A DNA stretch of 20,632 bases from Mesorhizobium amorphae (GTDB lineage: Bacteria; Pseudomonadota; Alphaproteobacteria; Rhizobiales; Rhizobiaceae), in NCBI GenBank assembly GCA_003240775.1, contig QFNI01000060.1:1-20632 (forward strand). The letters are read 5' to 3'. Each line of letters starts with the position of its first letter. Position 1 is the stretch's first letter. Of the stretch, positions 1 to 8,965 are shown one piece after another. The notes under the pieces were generated by a model. It was not told the DNA's origin. It searched no databases and worked only from the letters and a program-made list of their open reading frames with translations. Position numbers and translations under genes: made by a program.

Positions 1-813
1 GTGAACCGCCTCTACCAGCTCCAGAAGCGCGGCCTGCTGCCGTTCCCCGCGATCAACGTCAACGACTCCGTCACCAAGTCGAAGTTCGACAACAAGTACG
101 GCTGCAAGGAAAGCCTCGTCGACGGCATCCGCCGCGGCACGGACACGATGATGGCCGGCAAGGTCGCGGTGGTCTGCGGCTATGGCGACGTGGGCAAGGG
201 CTCGGCCGCTTCCTTGAAGGGCGCCGGCGCCCGCGTGAAGGTCACCGAGATCGACCCGATCTGCGCGCTTCAGGCGGCGATGGACGGCTATGAGGTGGTG
301 ACGCTGGAAGACGCGGCACCCACCGCCGACATCGTGATCACCACCACCGGCAACAAGGATGTGGTGACGCTCGACCACATGCGCTCGCTCAAGGACATGG
401 CGATCGTCGGCAATATCGGCCACTTCGACAACGAGATTCAGGTTTCGTCGCTGCGCAACATGAAATGGACCAACGTGAAGCCGCAGGTGGACATGATCAC
501 CTTTGCCGACGGCAAGCGCATGATCCTCCTGTCCGAGGGACGCCTTCTCAACCTCGGCAACGCGACGGGCCACCCCTCCTTCGTGATGTCGGCCTCGTTC
601 ACCAACCAGGTGCTCGCCCAGATCGAGCTCTGGACCAAGCCCGGCCACTACGAGAACCAGGTCTACGTGCTGCCCAAGCACTTGGACGAGAAGGTCGCCC
701 GCCTTCATTTGGACAAGCTCGGCGCGAAACTGACCGAGCTTTCGGATGAGCAGGCCACCTATATCGGCGTGACCACGCAGGGGCCCTTCAAGGCGGAACA
801 TTACCGGTACTGA
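1..813 (+). CDS. ahcY: Adenosylhomocysteinase (S-adenosyl-L-homocysteine hydrolase), C-terminal part, 5' end outside window
   Basis: Cytoplasmic NAD-dependent enzyme that splits S-adenosylhomocysteine into adenosine and homocysteine, clearing the product inhibitor of methyltransferases in the activated methyl cycle. The 270 visible residues cover the NAD-binding domain and the C-terminus. Seen directly: the AINVNDSVTKSKFDN segment near residues 18-32, the Rossmann glycine motif GYGDVGKG near 60-67, the GNIGHFDNEI segment near 136-145, and the family's typical C-terminal end KAEHYRY. Full-length relatives are about 465 residues, so roughly 200 N-terminal residues lie upstream of the window. 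The GTG at base 1 is an internal valine codon, not a start. A strong terminator follows the stop codon, so this gene ends its own transcription unit. Confidence 0.97.
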   Translation: MNRLYQLQKRGLLPFPAINVNDSVTKSKFDNKYGCKESLVDGIRRGTDTMMAGKVAVVCGYGDVGKGSAASLKGAGARVKVTEIDPICALQAAMDGYEVVTLEDAAPTADIVITTTGNKDVVTLDHMRSLKDMAIVGNIGHFDNEIQVSSLRNMKWTNVKPQVDMITFADGKRMILLSEGRLLNLGNATGHPSFVMSASFTNQVLAQIELWTKPGHYENQVYVLPKHLDEKVARLHLDKLGAKLTELSDEQATYIGVTTQGPFKAEHYRY

Positions 814-855
814 GCCGGCACCCGTTTCCCGCTTTGGGGAGTTGACGGTGACCGG

Positions 856-884
856 GGGCCGGGTCGGAAACGATCCGGCCCTTT
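856..884 (+). terminator. Rho-independent terminator of ahcY
   Basis: An 11-base-pair stem (856-866 with 871-881, including one G-T pair) closes a GAAA tetraloop at 867-870 and is followed by TTT. It lies 43 bases after the ahcY stop codon. The position argues that the next gene, divL, has its own promoter downstream of here. Confidence 0.85.
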
Positions 885-1051
885 CGCCGTCTCGCGCAAT
901 GCTCCGGCCTTGGCGCCTCGTCAGGCGGATATTAACCTTGTTGCCTGATTCTTCGTTTGCCTGGGCCGGGGGCTGGCCGGACAAGCGGGAGCCGCAGGGC
1001 TCCGGGCCATTCCGGCCCGAACTACCCAAGCGTGCTGGAAAGGACTGGGGG

Positions 1052-3622
1052 ATGCCGGGGCAACCGTCGGGCATGGGGATGGCGTCTGCCTCCGAGGATG
1101 CCGCGCGCGTGCGCCGTGGCGGCCGGTTGCGGCGCCGCATGGACGGGCTGCTGTGCGGGGTGCTCTTGGGCTCCACCGCGCTGAGCGCCTTGTTCTGCGT
1201 TCCGCTCGCGCAGGCGCAGGAACCCAAGGTCGCCAATCTCGGCGGGCTGACGGTGGGCGCCTTCGAAGTGATTCAGCTTGCGGTGTTCGCGGGCGTGATG
1301 GGCGCGGCCCTTCTGTCTGCCGCCTGGCTGATCCGCGAACGGGCCCGCATCGCAGGCGACAACCTGGCGCTCCGGGCGCGTGTGGCCGACCTGAATGCGG
1401 CAGCGGCCCGCGCCGACGCCGTTCTCAACCTGCGCGACCAGCGCGTGGTGATCTGGGGCGCGGAAAACAAGAAGCCCGAGATCGCCGGCACCCTGCCGCC
1501 CAACATCGGCGCGCCCGAGGAGCGGGCGGAATTCCTGGCCTTCGGGCGCTGGCTCGACATGCGCACGGCTGCCCGCCTCGATTCGGCCGTAGGCGCGCTG
1601 CGCGGGCGCGGCCAGCCCTTCGATCTCGTGGTGGAGACCCAGGCCCATGCGCCGCTCGAAGTGAGCGGGCGCCGCAATGCGAGCCATGCCGTGGTGCGCT
1701 TCACCTCGCTCGGCCCCGCGCGAGAGACCGAAGCGCGGCTGCGCTCGGAAAACCAGCGTCTCGCGGGCGACATGAGCAATCTTTTGGGCCTGGTCGACGC
1801 GCTCGACATGCCCGTCTGGATGCGGGCGACCGATGGCAGCCTGTCCTATGTGAACCGCGCTTACGCGAAAAGCGTGGAAGCCGCCGACCCGATCGCGGCA
1901 CTTCGCGAGAACCGCGAGTTCCTGGGCACCCAGGCGCGCGAGGCCGTGGCGCAGGCGCATGGTGCGAAGCCCGTCTTCGCCGGCCGGCTCGCGACCGTGG
2001 TGGAGGGCGACCGTCGCCTGTTCACCGTCACCGATGTCGCCGGCCCGCACGGCTCGGCGGGGCTGGCAGCGGATGTGAGCGGCATCGAGGCCATCCGCGA
2101 GGAATACGAGCGCACGCTTCGCTCCCACACCGACACGCTCGACCGGCTGACCACCGCAGTCGCCACCTTCGACCCCAAGATGAAGCTGTCCTTCTTCAAC
2201 CAGGCCTTCGCCCGGCTGTGGGATCTGGATGCGGGCTTCCTGGAAAGCGCGCCGGACAACGCGCTTTTGCTCGACCGCCTGCGCTCGGAAGGCCGGATCG
2301 CCGAGCAGCCGGAATGGCGACGCTGGAAGGACGCGTTGCTTTCCGCCTATCGCGCGGTGGAGCCCGAGGAGCATCTCTGGCACCTGCCCGACGGGCGAAC
2401 GCTGCGCGTGGTCGCCAACCCCCAGCCCAAGGGCGGGGTGACCTGGGTGTTCGAGAACGTCACCGAGAAGATGGACCTCGAAAGCCGCTACCAGACGGCG
2501 GTGCGCGTCCAAGGCGAGACGCTGGACAACCTGGCCGAAGGCGTCGCCGTGTTCGGGCCCGATGGGCAGGGCAAGCTGTTCAACCCGGCCTTCGCCACGC
2601 TCTGGGGTCTGGCGCCCGAGGCCGCGGTGCCGGGCACGCATGTTTCGGCATTGCGCGCGCTGTGCGACCCCCTGGTGGGGGATGCCAGCCCCTGGGGCGG
2701 GCTGGTCGCTTCGGTTACCGGCTTCAACGAAGACCGCCGCGACCGCTCGGGCCAGTGCGAGTTGAAGAACGGCACCGTGCTGCATTACGCGGTCATCCAT
2801 CTGCCCAATGGGCAGCTGATGGCAACCTTCGTGGACGTGACCGACAGCGTAAACGTGGAGCGCGCGCTGAAGGACAAGAACGACGCGCTGGAGCGCGCCG
2901 ACCGGCTCAAGAACGATTTCGTGCAGCACGTCTCCTACGAGCTGCGCTCGCCGCTGACGAACATCATCGGCTTCACCGAATTGCTGGCGCTGCCCAACAC
3001 CGGGCCGCTCCAGCCGCGCCAGCGCGAATATCTCGAGCATATCGGCACATCGTCCGCGCTGCTGCTCACCATCGTCAACGACATCCTCGACTTAGCCACC
3101 GTGGATGCTGGCATCATGCAGCTCGACATGGCCGAGGTGCCGGTGGAGGAGACCGCGCGGGCCGCAGCCGAGCTGGTGGCCGACCGCCTGCAGGAGCACG
3201 GCATCCGCCTGGTCCTCGACACGCGCGACGCGCCCCGCGCCTTTCCCGGCGACGAGACCCGCGTGCGCCAAGTGCTCTACAACCTCCTGTCCAACGCGGC
3301 GAACTATGCGCCGGCTGCCAGCACGATCACGCTCGCCTGCCGCCGCACGGCCGAGCACATCGTGTTCTCGGTGCATGACGGCGGCCCGGGCATGCCGCCC
3401 GATGTGCTGGACACCGTGTTCCGCCGCTTCGAATCCCACTCCAACGGCGGCCGCCGCCGCGGTGCCGGGCTGGGCTTGTCTGTGGTGAAGAGCTTCGTCG
3501 AACTGCATGGCGGCACCGTGCGGATCGAAACGAGCGAAACGCGGGGCACCACCGTTTCCTGCTTCTTCCCGCTTGCCGCCCACGGCATGCCGGGCGGCGC
3601 CACGCGCGTCGCCGCCGAATAG
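1052..3622 (+). CDS. divL: DivL-type atypical PAS sensor kinase with Tyr in place of the phospho-acceptor His
   Basis: Membrane-anchored regulator of the alphaproteobacterial CckA-ChpT-CtrA phosphorelay; in Caulobacter DivL senses DivK~P and modulates CckA. The 856-residue product has two hydrophobic segments (about 32-55 and 70-94), three PAS-like regions (about 243-345, 363-470 and 490-600), a dimerisation helix and a HATPase domain. The H-box reads HVSYELRSPLTNIIGF, with Tyr629 where ordinary kinases have His; this is the DivL hallmark. The ATPase motifs look intact: N-box NLLSNAANYA from 744, DGGPGMP from 776, GAGLGLSVVK from 804. The ATG at 1052 is chosen because GGAAAGGA lies 7 bases upstream. 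An in-frame TTG at 842 lies before the ahcY terminator and would add 70 unlikely residues. In related genomes divL also follows ahcY. Confidence 0.92.
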   Translation: MPGQPSGMGMASASEDAARVRRGGRLRRRMDGLLCGVLLGSTALSALFCVPLAQAQEPKVANLGGLTVGAFEVIQLAVFAGVMGAALLSAAWLIRERARIAGDNLALRARVADLNAAAARADAVLNLRDQRVVIWGAENKKPEIAGTLPPNIGAPEERAEFLAFGRWLDMRTAARLDSAVGALRGRGQPFDLVVETQAHAPLEVSGRRNASHAVVRFTSLGPARETEARLRSENQRLAGDMSNLLGLVDALDMPVWMRATDGSLSYVNRAYAKSVEAADPIAALRENREFLGTQAREAVAQAHGAKPVFAGRLATVVEGDRRLFTVTDVAGPHGSAGLAADVSGIEAIREEYERTLRSHTDTLDRLTTAVATFDPKMKLSFFNQAFARLWDLDAGFLESAPDNALLLDRLRSEGRIAEQPEWRRWKDALLSAYRAVEPEEHLWHLPDGRTLRVVANPQPKGGVTWVFENVTEKMDLESRYQTAVRVQGETLDNLAEGVAVFGPDGQGKLFNPAFATLWGLAPEAAVPGTHVSALRALCDPLVGDASPWGGLVASVTGFNEDRRDRSGQCELKNGTVLHYAVIHLPNGQLMATFVDVTDSVNVERALKDKNDALERADRLKNDFVQHVSYELRSPLTNIIGFTELLALPNTGPLQPRQREYLEHIGTSSALLLTIVNDILDLATVDAGIMQLDMAEVPVEETARAAAELVADRLQEHGIRLVLDTRDAPRAFPGDETRVRQVLYNLLSNAANYAPAASTITLACRRTAEHIVFSVHDGGPGMPPDVLDTVFRRFESHSNGGRRRGAGLGLSVVKSFVELHGGTVRIETSETRGTTVSCFFPLAAHGMPGGATRVAAE

Positions 3623-3637
3623 CGCCCGAGGTTTCAC

Positions 3638-5128
3638 GTGGAACTCCGGCTGGAAGGCGAGGAAGCTACGGCACGGCTGGGCGAGGACATCGCGGCCGTG
3701 ATCCGGGCGGGCGACGTTCTGGCGCTCAAGGGCGATCTGGGGGCAGGCAAGTCCACCCTGGCGCGTGCCCTGATCCGCACGCTTGCCGACGACGAAGGCT
3801 TTGAGGTGCCGAGCCCGACCTTCACGCTTGTGCAGGAATACGCGACGGTGCCGCCCGTCGCGCATTTCGATCTCTACCGCTTGAGCGGGCCGGACGAGCT
3901 GGAGGAGTTGGGCTTCGGCGAGCTTGCCGCGCGCGGAGCCGTGCTCGCCGAATGGCCCGAGCGGGGGGAAGGCGTGCTGCCGTCTGAGACGGTGACGGTG
4001 GAACTGGAAGGCAGCGGGGACGCGAGGCGGGCGACAATTCGCGGCGAGGGGGCGTTCTTCAAGCGCATCTCGCGCTCGCTCGCTGCGCGCCACTTTCTCG
4101 ATGCATCCGGCTGGGCGCGCGCGAAGCGGCGTCCGCTGACGGCGGATGCCTCGGCGCGCACCTATGACCGCGTGACGATGCCGGGCCGGGCGCCCGTGCT
4201 CTTGATGAACTCGCCGCCGCTCGTGCTCGGACCGCCCGTGCGCGATGGGCTGGCTTATGCGGAGATAGCGCATTCCTCGCGCTCGGTGCACGCCTTCGTG
4301 GCGATCGACGAGGCCCTGCGGGATGCGGGCCTCGCCGTGCCGCGCATCGAGGCGCAGGATGTCGACGAGGGCTTTCTGCTGGTCGAGATCCTCGGTGAAG
4401 AAGGCATTCTGGATGCGGCGGGAGAGCCGATCGCCGAGCGCTACGAAGCCGCGGGCGCGCTGTTGGCTGCGATCCACGAGCATGACTGGCAGCCGGAAAT
4501 TCAGACCCAGGCGGGCTTTTCCTACCGCATCCCGCCCTATGATCGCGGCGCGCTGATGATCGAGGCCGAGCTTCTGCTCGACTGGTTCGTGCCCTGGCGC
4601 GACGGGGTGCCTGCGTCGGATACGTTGCGCGAACGGTTTCGCGCGGAATGGAACGGGCTGATCGACCGGCTGGAAGCTTCCGAGCAGAGCCTGGTGCTGC
4701 GCGATCACCAATCGCCCAACACCTTCTGGCGGGCCGCGCGCGAAGGAAACGATCGCATCGGCCTGATCGATTTCCAGGACGCGCTCATCGGCCCTGCGGC
4801 TTACGATGTGGCCTCGATCAGCATGGACCCACGGGTCACGATCCCCGAAGCGCTGAGCGAGGCGGTGGTCACTACCTACGAAAGGGCGAGGGCTGGCTTG
4901 CCTCGTTTCGACCCCGAATCGTTCCGAGAGGCCTGTGCCATCTGCGCGGCGCAGCGGAACACCAAGATCCTCGGCATCTTCGTTCGCCTCAAGCTGCGCG
5001 ACGGCAAAGACGGCTATCTCCGTCACCTGCCGCGTATCCAGGCCTACCTGCGCCGGGCGCTGGCCCATCCGAGCCTCGAGGGTCTGCGCGCGCTCTACGA
5101 GGCGGAAGGGTTCCTGGAGGACCGATGA
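3638..5128 (+). CDS. TsaE-AmgK fusion: tRNA t6A ATPase joined to an anomeric MurNAc/GlcNAc kinase-like phosphotransferase
   Basis: A 496-residue two-domain cytoplasmic protein. Residues 1 to about 145 are TsaE, the ATPase needed with TsaB/TsaD for N6-threonylcarbamoyladenosine in tRNA: Walker A GDLGAGKST (32-40), PSPTFTLVQEY (59-69), HFDLYRL (76-82) and AEWPERG (104-110). The remainder is an aminoglycoside-phosphotransferase fold like AmgK, with the catalytic segment LVLRDHQSPN and the metal-binding segment LIDFQDALIGPAAYD. AmgK phosphorylates the anomeric carbon of MurNAc in cell-wall recycling. The MurU partner gene follows with an ATGA overlap, which supports this role over antibiotic resistance. 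The start is GTG with CGAGG 6 bases upstream; there are only 15 bases after divL. No stop or frameshift separates the domains, so the fusion looks genuine. The sugar specificity is inferred. Confidence 0.9.
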   Translation: MELRLEGEEATARLGEDIAAVIRAGDVLALKGDLGAGKSTLARALIRTLADDEGFEVPSPTFTLVQEYATVPPVAHFDLYRLSGPDELEELGFGELAARGAVLAEWPERGEGVLPSETVTVELEGSGDARRATIRGEGAFFKRISRSLAARHFLDASGWARAKRRPLTADASARTYDRVTMPGRAPVLLMNSPPLVLGPPVRDGLAYAEIAHSSRSVHAFVAIDEALRDAGLAVPRIEAQDVDEGFLLVEILGEEGILDAAGEPIAERYEAAGALLAAIHEHDWQPEIQTQAGFSYRIPPYDRGALMIEAELLLDWFVPWRDGVPASDTLRERFRAEWNGLIDRLEASEQSLVLRDHQSPNTFWRAAREGNDRIGLIDFQDALIGPAAYDVASISMDPRVTIPEALSEAVVTTYERARAGLPRFDPESFREACAICAAQRNTKILGIFVRLKLRDGKDGYLRHLPRIQAYLRRALAHPSLEGLRALYEAEGFLEDR

Positions 5129-5838
5129 GCGTTTCGACCGCGATGGTGCTTGCAGCGGGCCTGGGCAAGCGGATGCGGCCGATCACGGACACGCTGCCCA
5201 AGCCGCTGGTGGAAGTAGCCGGCCGCACGCTGATCGACCGTGGGCTCGACGTGCTGGAAGCGGCCGGCGTTTCGCTCGCGGTCGTCAACGTTCACCACCT
5301 AGGACCCAAGCTCGTCGAGCATCTGGCGAAACGCCCGCGCCCGCGCATCGTGGTGTCCGACGAGAGCGGCCTTCTGCTCGATTCCGCCGGCGGAATCGTC
5401 AAGGCGCTGCCGGTTCTTGGAGAAGACCCCTTCTTCGTCCTCAATGCCGACACGTTCTGGATCGATGGGCCGACGCCGAGCCTCACGCTGCTGGAGCGGC
5501 TCTGGAACCCCGACCGCATGGACATCGCCCTTCTTCTCGCCCGCCTGGACGATGCCACCGGCCATTCCGAAGGCACGGACTTTCTCGTGGATGGGGAAGG
5601 CCGGCTGGCGCGCGCAAAGAATGCGCCGGAGGGGCTGATCTACGCGGGTGCTGCCATCATCCACCCACGGATATTTGAGGGGATAGCGGCCGAGCCCCAC
5701 TCGCTGAACCGCTATTTCGACCGTGCGATCGCCGCCGACAAGCTCTACGGTTGCCCTATGGAGGGCCACTGGATCACGGTCGGCACGCCCGACGCCATTC
5801 CGCTCGCGGAAACAGCGCTCCGCCTCAGGGGCGGCTGA
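5125..5838 (+). CDS. murU: MurU-type sugar-1-phosphate nucleotidyltransferase
   Basis: A 237-residue protein of the sugar nucleotidyltransferase family (GT-A fold). By family it would be the N-acetylmuramate alpha-1-phosphate uridylyltransferase that turns MurNAc-1-P, the AmgK product, into UDP-MurNAc, bypassing de novo synthesis. Seen: the nucleotide-binding signature LAAGLGKRMRPITDTLPKPL (residues 8-27), a metal-binding LNAD segment in FFVLNADTFW, and a C-terminal segment GHWITVGTPDAI typical of this family. The start ATG overlaps the stop of the tsaE/amgK fusion (ATGA) and has GGAGG 4 bases upstream, so translation is probably coupled. Alternatives would be a mannose- or glucose-1-phosphate transferase; the AmgK neighbour favours MurU. 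Confidence 0.88.
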   Translation: MSVSTAMVLAAGLGKRMRPITDTLPKPLVEVAGRTLIDRGLDVLEAAGVSLAVVNVHHLGPKLVEHLAKRPRPRIVVSDESGLLLDSAGGIVKALPVLGEDPFFVLNADTFWIDGPTPSLTLLERLWNPDRMDIALLLARLDDATGHSEGTDFLVDGEGRLARAKNAPEGLIYAGAAIIHPRIFEGIAAEPHSLNRYFDRAIAADKLYGCPMEGHWITVGTPDAIPLAETALRLRGG

Positions 5839-5842
5839 CGCG

Positions 5843-8800
5843 ATGGCGGCACCCGCGCCACGCGTCTGGACGATCCCGCCCGGCGTTCCCTTTCTGCCGA
5901 CGCTCGCAGAAGCGCTTGTCGGCGGGCGCCTCGTGCCGGGCTTCGCACCGGGCCTGAGCGATCCGCTCGCCCTGGCGGATGCCACGATCTACGTGCCATC
6001 CCGCCGCGCCGCGCGCGAACTGCGCCATGCCTTTGCCAATCTCTCGCCCGGCCGATCCGCCATTCTGCCGACCGTGCGCGCGCTGGGCGAGTTCGAAGGA
6101 GAGGGGATCGATCTGGCGGACCCCACTCTCCTCGACGCGCCCCAGCCGATCCCGTCGGCCGAGCGGCTGCTGCTGCTCGCACCCCTGGTGCAGCGCTGGA
6201 AGGAGTTCCTGCCCGACGCGGTGCGCTCGATGTTCGCCGAAGAGGTCGAGGTGCCCGTTTCCTCCGGTGATGCCGTCTGGCTGGCCCGCGATCTCGCGGC
6301 CCTGATGGACGAGATCGAATCCGAGGAAACGAGCTGGGAACGGCTCAAGGATCTCGTGGGCGACGAGCTGGGCGGCTGGTGGAAGGTGACGCTCGACTTT
6401 CTCGGCATCGTCTCGGGTGCCTGGCCGGACATCCTTTCTGAGCGCAACCAGTGCAACCCCGCCGCCTATCGCAACCAGCTGATCCGGGCCGAGGCCGAGC
6501 GGCTGCGCGCTCTGCCGCCTACAGGCCCGGTGATCGCGGCAGGCTCCACCGGCACCAATCCGGCGGCCGCGGCCCTTCTGGCCGCGATCGCGCGCCTGCC
6601 TCTGGGCGCTGTGGTGCTGCCGGGGCTCGACCGGGCGCTGGATGGGGAATCGGCCCGCGTGCTGGCCGACCCGCGCCCCGATCCCGCCGTGCTCGGCCAT
6701 CCGCAGTTCAGCCTGGGCAAGATCCTCGGGCGCATGGGTGTGGCAGCATCCGACGTCGAGGAGCTTGCACAGGCGCCTGCGCCCCTCGTCACGCGCTTCG
6801 GTGCCCTTTGCGAAGCGCTGCGGCCGGCCGAGACCACCCATCTCTGGGCCGAGCGCTTCGCCATGATCCCGCCTGACGCGATGCGCGAAGGGTTTGCCGG
6901 CGTGTCGCTGGTCGAGGCCGCGACCGAGCGCGACGAGGCGCTCGCGATTGCGATCGCGCTGCGCCAGGCGGTGAGCGAACCCGGCCGGACCGCCGCCCTC
7001 GCCACCGGCGACCGCGATCTCGCGCGGCGCGTTTCGGCCGAGCTTGGCCGCTTCGGCATCCGCGCCGACGATTCGGGCGGCACGCCGCTCGCTCGCACGC
7101 CGCCGGGCACGCTTCTTTCCGCCATGCTGGAAACGGCCTTCCGGCCGGGCGATCCCGTGGCGATCCTGTCGCTTCTCAAGCATCCGCTGCTGCTGGCCGG
7201 GCTGGAGCGCGCCCATGTGCGCCGCGCGGGCGAGACGATCGAGCTCGTGGCCTTTCGCGGCGGCTCGGCGCGGCCTGACGTGCTGGAATTGGACGAACTG
7301 TTCGAGGCGCGGCTTGCGGCCCTGGCCGACCGGAGCCACCCGCCCTTCTGGCAGCGCCGTCTCGGCCCCGCCCGCCTGGAAGACGCGCGCGCGCTCGTTG
7401 CGGCGGTGCGCGTGGCTCTCGCCCCCCTTGCGGCCCTGCGAGGGAGCCCACTGATCGAGTTCCACGAGGGCCTGCGCGCGACGGTGGAAAGCCTCGAAGG
7501 CCTGGGCCGCAGCAAGGACGGAAGTGTGGATGGGCTTTACGGGGCGGATGCGGGGCGCGCGCTTGCCGCGAGCCTGCGCTGTCTCGTCGAGGCCGACGCA
7601 TCCTTTGCCGTGCCGTTCGGGGAGTGGCCCGACGCGCTGGCCGCCATGCTGGCCGAAAGCGTGGTGCGGCCCGCGCCCGCTGCAGTCGACCGGCGCGTGC
7701 ATATCTGGGGTCTGCTCGAAGCGCGCTTGCAAAGCGTCGACACCCTGGTAATCGGCGGCTTGAACGAGGGCTCCTGGCCCGCGCGGGCACAAGCCGACCG
7801 CTTCATGTCGCGCTTCATGAAAAGCGGCATCGAGCTCGAGCCGCCCGAGCGCCGCATCGGTCTGGCCGCGCATGATTTCGTGATGGCGCTGGGCACACCC
7901 AACGTGGTGCTCGCCCGCTCCGCGCGCTCGGGCGGCGCGCCGGCGGTGGCCTCGCGCTGGCTTCAGCGGCTGCGGACCTTCGCGGGCAAGGCGACTGTCG
8001 CCGAGATGAAGGCGCGCGGCGATCTCCTGCTCGCCTGGGCGGCCAACATCGACGAGAGCGAGCGGATCTCCTTCGAAAAACGCCCCGAGCCCAAGCCGCC
8101 CGTGGATGTGCGGCCCCGCAGCTTTTCGGTGACCGACATCGAGACCCTGCGTCGCGACCCCTATGCGATCTATGCGCGCCACATCCTGAAGCTTTCCCCG
8201 CTCGACCCGCTGGTGGGCGAGCCCAATGCGGCCGACCGCGGCTCGCTGTTTCACGCGATCCTCGACCGCTTCACCAAGAAGTGCCCCGACCCCGGGGTGG
8301 CGGATGCGGCCGAGCGCCTGCTCGCCATCGGGCGCGAGGTGTTCGCCGCCCGCGCGCTGCCGCCCGACGTGTTCGCCTTGTGGTGGCCGCGCTTCGAGCG
8401 GATGGCGGCGCAGACGGTGGAATGGGAACGCGAGCGCGCAGGCTCGGTGGCCGAGCGGCATCCCGAGATCAAATCCCGCTCGGTGGCCGTGGGCGACACG
8501 GGCGTGACCCTGCGTGGCCGCGCCGACCGGATCGACGTGATGACGGACGGCACGGCAGAGGTGCTCGACTACAAGACGGGCGCAAACCCCTCCAAGGCGC
8601 AGGCGCACACGCTGCTCTCCCCCCAGATCGCGCTCGAAGGCGCGCTGCTGCGCCGCGGGGCCTTCGAGGAGACCGGCAAGCGCGAGCCTTCGGACCTGCT
8701 CTTCGTGCGTTTGAAAGCCGACGGGTCGGTGGAGCCCGAATCGATCCTGAGCCACAACCGGCAGGACAGGACCGCCACCGAAATCTCCGAAGACGCGTGG

Positions 8801-8965
8801 AGCCGGCTGGAACGGCTGCTCCACCATTACAACGACCCCGCCACCGGCTACCTGTCGCGCGCGCTGCCCTTCCGGGAAAGCGACACGGACGGGGCCTACG
8901 ACCATCTCGCGCGTGTGCTCGAGTGGTCGGCCGGCACGGAAGACACGGAAGGAGCGGAAGCGTGA
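5843..8965 (+). CDS. addB: AddB, helicase-nuclease subunit of the AddAB double-strand break repair complex
   Basis: A 1040-residue subunit of the heterodimeric AddAB (RexAB-type) helicase-nuclease, which resects DNA ends and loads RecA at Chi-like sites. The N-terminal part resembles a helicase that has lost ATPase function; no clear Walker A motif is seen. The C-terminal PD-(D/E)XK nuclease domain shows GRADRID (Asp895 is its first Asp) and LDYKTG (Asp909, Lys911). The segment RRDPYAIYARHILKLSPLDPL precedes it. The four-cysteine iron-sulfur cluster known from Bacillus AddB is not visible here: only one Cys (KKCPDPG) was noticed in the nuclease half. The start is ATG four bases after the murU stop. 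The stop overlaps the addA GTG start (GTGA), which would favour balanced production of the two subunits. Confidence 0.95.
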   Translation: MAAPAPRVWTIPPGVPFLPTLAEALVGGRLVPGFAPGLSDPLALADATIYVPSRRAARELRHAFANLSPGRSAILPTVRALGEFEGEGIDLADPTLLDAPQPIPSAERLLLLAPLVQRWKEFLPDAVRSMFAEEVEVPVSSGDAVWLARDLAALMDEIESEETSWERLKDLVGDELGGWWKVTLDFLGIVSGAWPDILSERNQCNPAAYRNQLIRAEAERLRALPPTGPVIAAGSTGTNPAAAALLAAIARLPLGAVVLPGLDRALDGESARVLADPRPDPAVLGHPQFSLGKILGRMGVAASDVEELAQAPAPLVTRFGALCEALRPAETTHLWAERFAMIPPDAMREGFAGVSLVEAATERDEALAIAIALRQAVSEPGRTAALATGDRDLARRVSAELGRFGIRADDSGGTPLARTPPGTLLSAMLETAFRPGDPVAILSLLKHPLLLAGLERAHVRRAGETIELVAFRGGSARPDVLELDELFEARLAALADRSHPPFWQRRLGPARLEDARALVAAVRVALAPLAALRGSPLIEFHEGLRATVESLEGLGRSKDGSVDGLYGADAGRALAASLRCLVEADASFAVPFGEWPDALAAMLAESVVRPAPAAVDRRVHIWGLLEARLQSVDTLVIGGLNEGSWPARAQADRFMSRFMKSGIELEPPERRIGLAAHDFVMALGTPNVVLARSARSGGAPAVASRWLQRLRTFAGKATVAEMKARGDLLLAWAANIDESERISFEKRPEPKPPVDVRPRSFSVTDIETLRRDPYAIYARHILKLSPLDPLVGEPNAADRGSLFHAILDRFTKKCPDPGVADAAERLLAIGREVFAARALPPDVFALWWPRFERMAAQTVEWERERAGSVAERHPEIKSRSVAVGDTGVTLRGRADRIDVMTDGTAEVLDYKTGANPSKAQAHTLLSPQIALEGALLRRGAFEETGKREPSDLLFVRLKADGSVEPESILSHNRQDRTATEISEDAWSRLERLLHHYNDPATGYLSRALPFRESDTDGAYDHLARVLEWSAGTEDTEGAEA

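Noticed and set aside
932..937. TTAACC upstream of divL as a CtrA half-site
   Set aside because: The second half of the TTAA-N7-TTAA motif is absent, and a 6-base match alone is too weak.
842..1051. Upstream in-frame TTG start that would lengthen the DivL-type protein by 70 residues
   Set aside because: It would place the start before the ahcY terminator, lacks a convincing ribosome binding site, and encodes an arginine/proline-rich stretch unlike the family. ATG 1052 has a good site.
3980..5128. Aminoglycoside resistance kinase as the role of the C-terminal half of the TsaE fusion
   Set aside because: The fusion to TsaE and coupling to a MurU-type gene match the AmgK-MurU recycling pair rather than a resistance determinant.
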